From Streptococcus downei MFe28 (GTDB taxonomy: Bacteria > Bacillota > Bacilli > Lactobacillales > Streptococcaceae): a DNA stretch of 6,700 nt. Location of the stretch: NCBI RefSeq assembly GCF_900459175.1, contig NZ_UHFA01000001.1:1-6700 (forward strand). The letters are read 5' to 3'. Position numbers and translations under genes: made by a program. The notes below the pieces were generated by a model. It saw only the letters and a list, made by a program, of their open reading frames with translations. It had not been told where the DNA came from and made no database searches. Shown here piece after piece: positions 1 through 6,700 of this stretch (position 1 is the stretch's first letter; every line of letters starts with the position of its first letter).

Positions 1-2710
1 TGACATAGGTCTCCAGCTTGAGACGCTGACGGCCGGTCTCCGTTCCGCTAATAATGTTTTTGAGCTGGGTCAGCTGGCTAAATTCTTCCAAATGGTGACC
101 AGCCTCAGTCAGAAGCTCCTCAATTTTAGCTACCAGCTGGCTAACCTGATGGAGCTGACGCTGTGCCAGGGCCTCTTGATTGGAGGCCTGGGTCAGGGCC
201 AAGTCTGCTTCTTCCTTTTGCTGGGTCAGAGCCATCAGGTCTGGCTCTTCTTGCCCAAGCAAGACTTGGTTAAGCTCAGCTAAACTGGAGTCCAGAAACT
301 CCTTATTTTGCTGATACTTGGTTAGCCAGGTTTGTAGCGCTACTGCTTGACCAGTCGCTAAGTCAGCCAACCAGTCATCAAGTTCAGAGCGCTCATGGGT
401 CAGAGCTTCAGGGGCAGCCAGACTGGCTTTAAGTTTCCCGCTCAAAATTTCCAAGTCTGACTGATTGGCCTGCAAGCTTTCAGTCTGACTGGCTAAGCGA
501 CCTTGAAGACTAGACAAGACTTCCTTGCCAGCTGCCACTTGCTTCTGACAACTTTCAAACTCCTGACGGAAGGCCTGATAGGAAGCCTTGCATTGGGCTA
601 TCTCCCTCTCATAATAGGCTGGCTCCTCGAGGATTGGATTGGCCTCAAGAATCTGGCCTTGACTCTGTTCCAGTGTTTTAAATTGACCTGATAAACTAGC
701 CATCTTCTCTTGGCCATTTTGCTGGTCCTGCTCTAATTTGGCCAAGTCATGGGACAGTTCTTCCAGCTTTTGGTCCTGCTGACTTCTTTGGTCAAAACGC
801 TCTTGATAGACGTGAGCCAGCTTTTCCTTTACGCCCTGACCGATTTGATGCGAATAAGATTTTTCCCAGATGAAGCCACTCAAGTAGGTGGCGGTCACAT
901 CCTGTAGGCTCTGGTAATCGGTTTCTAGGAGCTCTCTTTGCTCTTGGCTAGCCTTTTCCTTGTCAGCTAATTGACTAGCTATTTGGCTAACCTCAACTTG
1001 CTGGGTTTGGAAGGCTTCCTGCTGGCTAGCAAGTTTGGTCTCTAATTCCTCTACTTCCTGGGAGAGGTTGACCAGAGCACTTTCATCAACCAGCTCAGCC
1101 TTGCTTCCTGGATGATCCAAGGAGCCACAGACAGGGCAGGGACTACCTTCTTCTAATTCGGCTTGGAGCTTGGCCACCATCAATTTGAGCTGGTCCCGCT
1201 TGATTTCCTTCAGCCGAGCCTGGAGGTCAGCTAGGTCTGCTTCAAGTCCTGCTAAATGCTCAAGGCTGGCCTCCCTTTGGTCAGAAAGCTCTTGCCTGTC
1301 TGCCTGCAGGTCCACCAATTTTTGCAAACCTTTTGTCAGGTCACTATCAACTAGGTCTTGAACTTTCTGGAGAAGTTTTTTCAAATCTAATAATTCCCGG
1401 TCAGAAACCAGATCAGCTTCAATCTGAGTCCGAGCCTGCTTGACTTCCTGCTCCCGCTCAGACAAGCCTGCTTGGTCTCTGGCTAATTTTTCCAGGCTGG
1501 CCTTAGTTGTTTTTAAATCAGCCTGGACCTTAGCGAGGGTTTGAGCACTATTTAGGGACAGGGTCAGATTTTCAATGTCTTCCTGAGCCTTTTCCTGCTG
1601 ACTTTCTTGAGCCTGCAAGTGACTCAGTCGCTTTTCAAGTGGTGCCTGCTTTTCTTGACGCTCAGCCAAGTCATCCTGCAAGTCGGCTATCCTTTTTTCT
1701 AGGTCCCCTACAGCCGCTTGCTTGGCCAGCTCTTCCTTGACCAAATCGGCCAGGCTGTTCGCAAAATCTAATTGGGCCAGTTTTTCTTGCTTTTGCTGGT
1801 AAGCTTCAGCCTGTTCCAAAATTTCGGTTTGATAACGGGCCTCCTGGGCCTGGCGCTCCTGAAACTGACCATCCAGCTTTTGGGCTGTCTGGTAGGCTTG
1901 GTCTGCTTGTCTGGTCGCTTTTTCAGCCTCAGTCTTTTCCTGCTTGGCTTTGGCTAAAGCATCTTGATAATACTGGTGTCTTTCTTGGGCCAATGCCAGT
2001 CGCTGGTCACTCGTTGCCTCAGTAAAGGCCTCTCTTTCTTCCTCTGTCCAAATTTGACTAGTGAAGTGGCCATCCAATTTCGCTTGTAATTGGCTTTGCT
2101 CCTGCCTAGCTTGGGACCATTTCTGAGCCAAATCATCCTCAAATTTAGCAAAAGACCTGGGTGCCAAAAATCTGTCGCAGAATTGGAATTTTCTCACTGG
2201 TCGGCGACTTGAGAAACTGGCTGAACTGGTATTGTGGCAACAAAATAATCTGTTTAAACTGCTCACTAGTCAGACCCAGAAGATCAACAACGGCCTGGTT
2301 GGTCTCCTTGGGCTTGCCAGCTAATTTATCCAGCTCTATCCCGTCAACCTTATCAACAACGGACAGGCTGGCCTTGCTGGTCCCAATTCCCTTGCCCCGA
2401 TCCAGACCCTTTCGGGGTTTCAAATCCAATTCTCGCTCCAAGCGGTAGAGCTGGTTGTGGTGTTCAAAATAGAAAACTACCCTAGTTCTAGGATCCTTGA
2501 GGCTAGCAAAGGTTGAGCGCAACTCATTAACAGGTCGGTCGCTGGAAGTCTTGTCGTAGAGGGCGTAGGTCATAGCATCAAAAATACTGGACTTACCTGC
2601 TCCCGTTCGGCCACTAATTAGAAAAAGGTTAGACTCATCAAGCCTAGAAAATCTAAGATCTCCTGACGGTAGGGGCCAAAATTGGTCATTTCAATCCGAA
2701 TGGGTCTCAT
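1..2710 (-). CDS. sbcC: sbcC copy A: nuclease SbcCD ATPase subunit C (3'-truncated, two frameshifts)
   Basis: SbcC is the Rad50-like ATPase of the SbcCD complex. Its two ATPase lobes and long antiparallel coiled coil control the SbcD nuclease, which trims DNA ends and cuts hairpins and palindromes. The start is the ATG at 2710-2708, overlapping the sbcD stop by one base (TGATG) and preceded by a strong ribosome binding site. After repair of two indels the protein begins MRPIRIEMTNFGPYR. It has Walker A GRTGAGKS at about residues 34-41 (2589-2612), a Q-loop ILLPQ at about residue 160, then a long Gln/Glu/Leu/Lys-rich coiled coil with zinc hook CPVC at about residues 525-528 (1127-1138). A missing base at 2648-2651 and an extra one at 2150-2153 break the frame; from about 2149 down to position 1 it is open. 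The C-terminal ATPase lobe lies outside the window. Confidence 0.93.
2145..2651 (-). CDS. sbcC: N-terminal ATPase lobe of SbcC copy A, best preserved version
   Basis: Between the missing base at 2648-2651 and the extra base at 2150-2153, the minus strand has about 500 bases of uninterrupted SbcC frame. It covers Walker A (GRTGAGKSS, 2586-2612), the following helix IFDAMTYALYDKTS, a basic and variable stretch, and the Q-loop ILLPQYQFSQFL. The wrong frame after the extra T gives a premature stop at 2145-2147, just past IFGTQVF. A Met codon at 2573-2571 is internal (about residue 47) and should not be taken as the start. The plus-strand copy of the same stretch carries roughly eight indels, so this is the reference for reconstructing the lobe. 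Confidence 0.87.
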   Translation of the reverse strand, partial: FSRLDESNLFLISGRTGAGKSSIFDAMTYALYDKTSSDRPVNELRSTFASLKDPRTRVVFYFEHHNQLYRLERELDLKPRKGLDRGKGIGTSKASLSVVDKVDGIELDKLAGKPKETNQAVVDLLGLTSEQFKQIILLPQYQFSQFLKSPTSEKIPILRQIFGTQVFC

Positions 2711-2716
2711 CAGGCT

Positions 2717-2728
2717 TCCCCCTTTCCT
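2717..2728 (-). promoter_or_regulatory. Ribosome binding site and TGATG coupling for sbcC copy A
   Basis: This is the identical purine-rich site on the minus strand, directly upstream of the sbcC ATG at 2710-2708, with the same TGATG overlap (2712-2708). It is one of the few inner stretches where both arms agree at every base, which supports the start choice. Confidence 0.8.
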
Positions 2729-3162
2729 AATAGTTCCTCGACCAGAGATTTTTGATAGGCCGTCAACTGGTCTCCTCCTGTCATCTCTGAAAAGAATCTG
2801 CAATCAACTGGTCCTCGGCTAGTTGCGACTGACTAGAATTAAAGCTAGCTCGTTTCATCTTCGGCTTGGCCTTGGTTTCCTTAATTCGCAAATCAATGAT
2901 TTCTTGTCCATAGATTTCCTCCAATTGGAATCGAACATTGATGCCCTCCAAATCCTTTCGCTCCTCCACTAGAATATCAAAGGCAAAACGCGCTTTTTTC
3001 CTTGGGTATTTGTCATAAAAAACCTGCTGCAAAAGCTCCTGATAGGGAGCCTCCAAAACGTAAAATCCTTGTAGGGCTTGAGGGGATGGAAGGTCTTTTG
3101 GATGGCCCCATCCGAAATGTCCAGCAGGTAACCCCCTTAACGTCCTTGCGCTTGCTTCACCG

Positions 3163-3199
3163 TTGAAAACAGGATGCCACTATAGGGCAACCGTCTCGT
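3163..3199. other. Unpaired spacer and fold-back junction of the palindrome
   Basis: This is a 37-base centre lying between the paired bases 3162 and 3200. On the minus strand it reads in the same frame as the adjoining SbcD segment and gives roughly TRRLPYSGILFST, which resembles the YSG-containing stretch before the SbcD C-terminal domain. The spacer therefore seems to be ordinary sbcD sequence belonging to the left copy, and the abrupt join is at 3200/3201, where antisense sbcD switches to sense sbcD. No adapter-like sequence, transposon end or target-site duplication is visible. The shared base at the join is one nucleotide at most. Confidence 0.85.
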
Positions 3200-3200
3200 C

Positions 3201-3652
3201 GGTGAAGCAAGCGCAAGACGTTAAGGGGTCTACCTGCTGGACATTTCGGATGGGCCATCCAAAAGACCTTCCATCCCCTCAAGCCCTACAAGGACTTTTT
3301 ACGTTTTGGAGGCTCCCTATCAGGAGCTTTTGCAGCAGGTTTTTTATGACAAATACCAAGGAAAAAGCGCGTTTTGCCTTTGATATTCTAGTGGAGGAGC
3401 GAAAGGATTTTGGAGGGCATCAATGTTCGATTCCAATTGGAGGAAATCTATGGACAAGAAATCATTGATTTGCGAATTAAGGAAACCAAGGCCAAGCCGA
3501 AGATGAAACGAGCTAGCTTTAATTCTAGTCAGTCGCAACTAGCCGAGGACCAGTTGATTGCAGACTTCTTTTCAGAGATGACAGGAGGAGACCAGTTGAC
3601 GGCCTATCAAAAATCTCTGGTCGAGGAACTATTAGGAAAGGGGGAAGCCTGA
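3201..3652 (+). pseudogene. sbcD: sbcD copy B: C-terminal part of nuclease SbcCD subunit D (5'-truncated, frameshifted)
   Basis: This mirror of copy A starts abruptly at the fold-back join with VKQAQDVKG and ends with the TGA at 3650-3652. Apparent indels are a missing G at 3225-3228, a missing G at 3252-3254, an extra T at 3296-3300, a missing C at 3356-3357, a missing A at 3362-3366 and an extra T at 3408-3411. From about 3412 to the stop the frame is clean and reads EGINVRFQLEEIYGQEIIDL to GKGEA, identical to copy A except that this copy keeps the C at the GACTTC codons (ADFFSEM) that copy A lost near 2796. The Mre11-type catalytic motifs are not present. The frame running in from 3163 crosses the join and is artificial. 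Confidence 0.88.
3634..3645 (+). promoter_or_regulatory. Ribosome binding site and TGATG coupling for sbcC copy B
   Basis: AGGAAAGGGGGA lies inside the last codons of sbcD and ends about 6-7 bases before the ATG at 3652. The sbcD stop and sbcC start share one base (TGATG, 3650-3654). This decides the sbcC start and suggests translational coupling, which would keep the two subunits in proportion. Confidence 0.8.
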
Positions 3653-6600
3653 TGAGACCCATTCGGATTGAAATGACCAATTTTGGCCCCTACCGTCAGG
3701 AGATCTTAGATTTTTTCTAGGCTTGATGAGTCTAACCTTTTTCTAATTAGTGGCCGAACGGGAGCAGGTAAGTCCAGTATTTTTTGATGCTATGACCTAC
3801 GCCCTCTACGACCAAGACTTCCAGCGACCGACCTGTTAATGAGTTGCGCTCAACCTTTGCTAGCCTCAAGGATCCTAGAACTAGGGTAGTTTTCTATTTT
3901 GAACACCACAACCAGCTCTACCGCTGGAGCGAGAATTGGATTTGAAACCCCGAAAGGGTCTGGATCGGGGCAAGGGAATTGGGACAGCAAGGCCAGCCTG
4001 TCCGTTGTTGATAAGGTTGACGGGATAGAGCTGGATAAATTAGCTGGCAAGCCCAAGGAGACCAACCAGGCCGTTGTTGATCTTCTGGGTCTGACTAGTG
4101 AGCAGTTTAAACAGATTATTTTGTTGCCACAATACCAGTTTCAGCCAGTTTCTCAAAGTCGCCGACCAGTGAGAAAATTCCAATTCTGCGACAGATTTTT
4201 TGGCACCCAGGTCTTTGCTAAATTTGAGGATGATTTGGCTCAGAAATGGTCCCAAGCTAGGCAGGAGCAAAGCCAATTACAAGCGAAATTGATGGCCACT
4301 TCACTAGTCAAATTTGGACAGAGGAAGAAAGAGAGGCCTTTACTGAGGCAACGAGTGACCAGCGAACTGGCATTGCCAAGAAAGACACCAGTATTATCAA
4401 GATGCTTTAGCCAAAGCCAAGCAGGAAAAGACTGAGGCTGAAAAAGCGACCAGACAAGCAGACCAAGCCTACCAGACAGCCAAAAGCTGGATGGTCAGTT
4501 TCAGGAGCGCCAGGCCCAGGAGGCCCGTTATCAAACCGAAATTTTGGAACAGGCTGAAGCTTACCAGCAAAAGCAAGAAAAACTGGCCCAATTAGATTTT
4601 GCGAACAGCCTGGCCGATTTGGTCAAGGAAGAGCTGGCCAAGCAAGCGGCTGTAGGGGACCTAGAAAAAAGGATAGCCGACTTGCAGGATGACTTGGCTG
4701 AGCGTCAAGAAAAGCAGGCACCACTTGAAAAGCGACTGAGTCACTTGCAGGCTCAAGAAAGTCAGCAGGAAAAGGCTCAGGAAGACATTGAAAATCTGAC
4801 CCTGTCCCTAAATAGTGCTCAAACCCTCGCTAAGGTCCAGGCTGATTTAAAAACAACTAAGGCCAGCCTGGAAAAATTAGCCAGAGACCAAGCAGGCTTG
4901 TCTGAGCGGGAGCAGGAAGTCAAGCAGGCTCGGACTCAGATTGAAGCTGATCTGGTTTCTGACCGGGAATTATTAGATTTGAAAAAACTTCTCCAGAAAG
5001 TTCAAGACCTAGTTGATAGTGACCTGACAAAAGGTTTGCAAAAATTGGTGGACCTGCAGGCAGACAGGCAAGAGCTTTCTGACCAAAGGGAGGCCAGCCT
5101 TGAGCATTTAGCAGGACTTGAAGCAGACCTAGCTGACCTCCAGGCTCGGCTGAAGGAAATCAAGCGGGACCAGCTCAAATTGATGGTGGCCAAGCTCCAA
5201 GCCGAATTAGAAGAAGGTAGTCCCTGCCCTGTCTGTGGCTCCTTGGATCATCCAGGAAGCAAGGCTGAGCTGGTTGATGAAAGTGCTCTGGTCAACCTCT
5301 CCCAGGAAGTAGAGGAATTAGAGACCAAACTTGCTAGCCAGCAGGAAGCCTTCCAAACCCAGCAAGTTGAGGTTAGCCAAATAGCTAGTCAATTAGCTGA
5401 CAAGGAAAAGGCTAGCCAAGAGCAAAGAGAGCTCCTAGAAACCGATTACCAGAGCCTACAGGATGTGACCGCCACCTACTTGAGTGGCTTCATCTGGGAA
5501 AAATCTTATTCGCATCAAATCGGTCAGGGCGTAAAGGAAAAGCTGGCTCACGTCTATCAAGAGCGTTTTGACCAAAGAAGTCAGCAGGACCAAAAGCTGG
5601 AAGAACTGTCCCATGACTTGGCCAAATTAGAGCAGGACCAGCAAAATGGCCAAGAGAAGATGGCTAGTTTATCAGGTCAATTTAAAACACTGGAACAGAG
5701 TCAAGGCCAGATTCTTGAGGCCAATCCAATCCTCGAGGAGCCAGCCTATTATGAGAGGGAGATAGCCCAATGCAAGGCTTCCTATCAGGCCTTCCGTCAG
5801 GAGTTTGAAAGTTGTCAGAAGCAAGTGGCAGCTGGCAAGGAAGTCTTGTCTAGTCTTCAAGGTCGCTTAGCCAGTCAGACTGAAAGCTTGCAGGCCAATC
5901 AGTCAGACTTGGAAATTTTGAGCGGGAAACTTAAAGCCAGTCTGGCTGCCCCTGAAGCTCTGACCCATGAGCGCTCTGAACTTGATGACTGGTTGGCTGA
6001 CTTAGCGACTGGTCAAGCAGTAGCGCTACAAACCTGGCTAACCAAGTATCAGCAAAATAAGGAGTTTCTGGACTCCAGTTTAGCTGAGCTTAACCAAGTC
6101 TTGCTTGGGCAAGAAGAGCCAGACCTGATGGCTCTGACCCAGCAAAAGGAAGAAGCAGACTTGGCCCTGACCCAGGCCTCCAATCAAGAGGCCCTGGCAC
6201 AGCGTCAGCTCCATCAGGTTAGCCAGCTGGTAGCTAAAATTGAGGAGCTTCTGACTGAGGCTGGTCACCATTTGGAAGAATTTAGCCAGCTGACCCAGCT
6301 CAAAAACATTATTAGCGGAACGGAGACCGGCCGTCAGCGTCTCAAGCTGGAGACCTATGTCATTCAGGCCTACCTGGAAGAGATTCTGACCTATGCCAAT
6401 GACCACTATATCGGTCTTCTCAGCAACCAGCAGTTTGAATTTTTTAATTGGCAAAGAAGGGGCTGGTAACAGCCAGTCGGGTCTGGAAATTAACATTTAC
6501 GACAGGGCCAACAATAAAGAATTGCCCGCCTCCTCCCTATCAGGCGGTGAGACCTTTATTGCCTCCCTAGCTATTGCCCTCTCCTTATCGGAAGTTGTGC

Positions 6601-6700
6601 AAAATACTAGTAATGGGGCCCTAGTGGAAACCCTCCTTATTGATGAAGGTTTCGGTTCCTTGGCGAGGAGACCCTGGACAAGGCCATCACTGTTCTGGAG
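3652..6700 (+). CDS. sbcC: sbcC copy B: nuclease SbcCD ATPase subunit C (multiple frameshifts, 3' end beyond window)
   Basis: This is the mirror copy of the minus-strand sbcC but extends further, so almost the whole gene is visible. Corrected length to the window end is about 1017 residues; the family is usually about 1,000-1,050, so a few tens of residues are missing. Order: N-terminal ATPase lobe (Walker A at 3752-3775, Q-loop Gln at 4130-4132), coiled coil with zinc hook CPVC (5225-5236), then C-terminal lobe with signature SLSGGE (6534-6551) and Walker B LLIDEGFGSL (6633-6662). Start choice rests on the TGATG overlap with sbcD and the AGGAAAGGGGGA site 7 bases upstream. About a dozen indels break the frame between 3711 and 4481, with two more at 6440-6445 and 6663/6664. 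As written, no full-length protein could be made. The frameshifts look like sequence errors because the left arm repairs nearly all the inner ones. Confidence 0.93.
4481..6469 (+). CDS. sbcC: Intact central piece of SbcC copy B: coiled coil and zinc hook
   Basis: This is the longest uninterrupted reading frame of the window. The frame is open from 4442, but it matches SbcC only from about 4481, after a missing C at 4480-4481. A TTG at 4544 (about residue 298 of SbcC) could be mistaken for a start, but it lies inside the coiled coil and has no reason to be one. The segment is dominated by Ala, Glu, Gln, Lys and Leu with heptad-like spacing and no membrane segment or signal peptide. CPVCG (5225-5239) is the CxxC zinc hook where two SbcC molecules join through a shared zinc ion. 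After the returning coiled coil the motif LETYVIQAYLEEIL marks the approach to the second ATPase lobe. The frame ends at a TAA (6467-6469) created by an extra T in the run at 6440-6445. Confidence 0.9.
   Translation, partial: QKLDGQFQERQAQEARYQTEILEQAEAYQQKQEKLAQLDFANSLADLVKEELAKQAAVGDLEKRIADLQDDLAERQEKQAPLEKRLSHLQAQESQQEKAQEDIENLTLSLNSAQTLAKVQADLKTTKASLEKLARDQAGLSEREQEVKQARTQIEADLVSDRELLDLKKLLQKVQDLVDSDLTKGLQKLVDLQADRQELSDQREASLEHLAGLEADLADLQARLKEIKRDQLKLMVAKLQAELEEGSPCPVCGSLDHPGSKAELVDESALVNLSQEVEELETKLASQQEAFQTQQVEVSQIASQLADKEKASQEQRELLETDYQSLQDVTATYLSGFIWEKSYSHQIGQGVKEKLAHVYQERFDQRSQQDQKLEELSHDLAKLEQDQQNGQEKMASLSGQFKTLEQSQGQILEANPILEEPAYYEREIAQCKASYQAFRQEFESCQKQVAAGKEVLSSLQGRLASQTESLQANQSDLEILSGKLKASLAAPEALTHERSELDDWLADLATGQAVALQTWLTKYQQNKEFLDSSLAELNQVLLGQEEPDLMALTQQKEEADLALTQASNQEALAQRQLHQVSQLVAKIEELLTEAGHHLEEFSQLTQLKNIISGTETGRQRLKLETYVIQAYLEEILTYANDHYIGLLSNQQFEFFNWQRRGW
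5225..5236 (+). other. Zinc-hook CxxC codons of SbcC copy B (mirror at 1127-1138, minus strand)
   Basis: The codons TGC CCT GTC TGT encode CPVC, followed by GSLDHPGS, in the middle of the coiled coil at about residues 525-528 of the reconstructed protein. This is the position expected for the Rad50/SbcC zinc hook, in which two protomers coordinate one zinc ion and tether DNA ends. The mirror codons at 1127-1138 are identical. Confidence 0.9.
6446..6700 (+). CDS. sbcC: C-terminal ATPase lobe of SbcC copy B (out of frame with the preceding piece, partial)
   Basis: Shifting the frame by one base after the T run at 6440-6445 restores SbcC. GKEGAGNSQSGLEI is followed by the ABC signature SLSGGETF (6534-6557) and Walker B plus D-loop region LLIDEGFGSL (6633-6662). 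A second break lies between 6663 and 6664. Adding an A there gives SLDEETLDKA, the usual D-loop of the family, which is why I infer a deleted A rather than a natural change. The reading then continues to the last base of the window. The signature and Walker B of one subunit complete the ATP sites with Walker A of the partner. This segment lies past the end of the visible left arm, so no mirror copy is available to check it. Confidence 0.88.

Larger units (their letters stand above)
1..3162. repeat. Left arm of a giant inverted repeat (sbcC-sbcD antisense)
   Basis: This arm is the reverse complement of 3200-6362. Anchor pairs read directly are 1 with 6362, 1138 with 5225 (zinc-hook codon), 1861 with 4502, 2710 with 3652 (sbcC start) and 3162 with 3200. 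The coordinate sum moves between 6361 and 6364 near the centre because of single-base indels and is constant at 6363 over the outer 1.88 kb. The outer end is set by the window, not by loss of pairing. Compared with the frame expected for SbcD/SbcC, this arm has only about six indels (near 3144, 3130, 3066, 2796, 2648-2651 and 2150-2153), so it is the cleaner copy. Confidence 0.97.
2710..3200 (-). pseudogene. sbcD: sbcD copy A: C-terminal part of nuclease SbcCD subunit D (5'-truncated, frameshifted)
   Basis: SbcD is the Mre11-like, manganese-dependent nuclease of the SbcCD complex. Only its C-terminal 160 or so residues are present: the end of the nuclease core (YSG motif near 3180) and the cap/SbcC-binding region, including KGVYLLDISDG, FDILVEERKDLEGINV and EEIYGQEIIDLRI, ending LVEELLGKGEA with a TGA at 2712-2710. 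The catalytic phosphoesterase motifs would lie upstream and are absent because the palindrome centre interrupts the gene. Four apparent indels (extra G near 3144, missing C near 3130, 3066 and 2796) split the frame; the longest clean part runs from 3065 to about 2797. The stop overlaps the sbcC ATG. No promoter is visible for this fragment. Confidence 0.88.
3200..6362. repeat. Right arm of the giant inverted repeat (sbcD-sbcC sense)
   Basis: This arm is the reverse complement of 1-3162. It carries about nineteen apparent single-base indels between 3225 and 4481, for example a short G run at 3225-3228, six T where five are expected at 3711-3716 and 3780-3785, an extra C at 3812-3813, missing bases near 3925 and 3985, six T at 4196-4201, and several around 4291-4380 and 4480. 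From about 4482 to 6362 I saw no difference from the left arm. The sequence beyond 6362 continues sbcC, but its partner would lie left of position 1. Confidence 0.97.

Noticed and set aside
92..691. Short plus-strand reading frames such as 92-283 and 503-691, with exact mirror copies on the minus strand at 6080-6271 and 5672-5860
   Set aside because: They lie antisense to the SbcC coiled coil, and the leucine-rich look comes from reversed CAG/CAA/GAG codons. The duplication simply reflects the palindrome, so conservation between the copies is not evidence of coding.
1170..1361. Ser/Arg-rich 63-residue frame, repeated exactly at 5002-5193 on the other strand
   Set aside because: It is antisense to sbcC in both arms and has no ribosome binding site or recognisable domain.
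3145..3216. Rho-independent terminator or hairpin telomere at the palindrome centre
   Set aside because: The pairing extends for kilobases inside coding sequence, the 37-base loop reads as sbcD, and there is no T tract or telomere-resolvase-like site.
3163..3468. 101-residue frame spanning the centre on the plus strand
   Set aside because: Its first residues are antisense spacer, then a few true SbcD residues (VKQAQDVKG), then out-of-frame sequence after an indel. It is a junction product, not a gene.
3899..4435. 178-residue plus-strand frame that looks like a separate small protein
   Set aside because: It is a patchwork of SbcC frame (for example KASLSVVDKVDGIELDKLAGK) and frameshifted stretches between indels at about 3925, 3985, 4139-4157 and 4291, and belongs to sbcC copy B.
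3652..4481. Programmed frameshifting or phase variation at homopolymer runs in sbcC
   Set aside because: There are too many indels at unrelated short runs, they differ between the two arms, and the other arm usually restores the frame. Sequence error explains this more simply.
1..6700. Composite transposon or insertion sequence with long terminal inverted repeats
   Set aside because: No transposase is present, the repeats are sbcDC coding sequence themselves, and the central region is only 37 bases with no target-site duplication.

Overview
The window is one long inverted repeat built on a single locus, the 3' part of sbcD and nearly all of sbcC. These genes encode the Mre11/Rad50-type nuclease complex SbcCD. 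Read outward from the centre (about position 3181), the same sbcD-sbcC sequence runs leftward on the minus strand (3200 to 1) and rightward on the plus strand (3200 to 6700). The arms pair 1 with 6362 and 3162 with 3200, leaving a 37-base unpaired spacer (3163-3199). The left arm is still paired at the window edge, so the palindrome probably continues outside. No other gene, RNA gene, mobile element or CRISPR array was seen.

The protein sequence suggests a Gram-positive bacterium of the Firmicutes, probably Lactobacillales. Reasons are the SbcC N-terminus (MRPIRIEMTNFGPYR), the sbcD-sbcC order with a one-base TGATG overlap, a strong purine-rich ribosome binding site, and a very Gln/Glu/Leu/Lys-rich coiled coil. 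This is family resemblance from memory; genus cannot be given.

Layout. 1-2710 (minus): sbcC copy A, cut by the window edge, with two frameshifts. 2710-3200 (minus): C-terminal part of sbcD copy A. 3163-3199: spacer, which also reads as sbcD on the minus strand. 3201-3652 (plus): C-terminal part of sbcD copy B. 3652-6700 (plus): sbcC copy B, heavily frameshifted in its first 830 bases, intact for about 2 kb through the coiled coil and zinc hook, then frameshifted twice more in the C-terminal ATPase lobe and cut by the window end.

Aligning the arms by hand gives about 25 differences. All are single-base insertions or deletions, mostly in short homopolymers, and I saw no substitution. They lie only in the inner 1.3 kb of each arm; the outer 1.88 kb appears identical. 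At almost every site one arm, or a combination of both, restores a continuous SbcD/SbcC reading frame. That pattern fits indel-prone sequencing of one original locus folded back on itself by a chimeric read or misassembly, much better than a diverged natural duplication. A real palindrome remains possible and would be striking, because SbcCD is the enzyme that cuts such structures. In a normal cell SbcD (nuclease) and SbcC (ATPase with coiled-coil arms) form one complex that processes DNA ends and hairpins; neither gene is complete and uninterrupted here.
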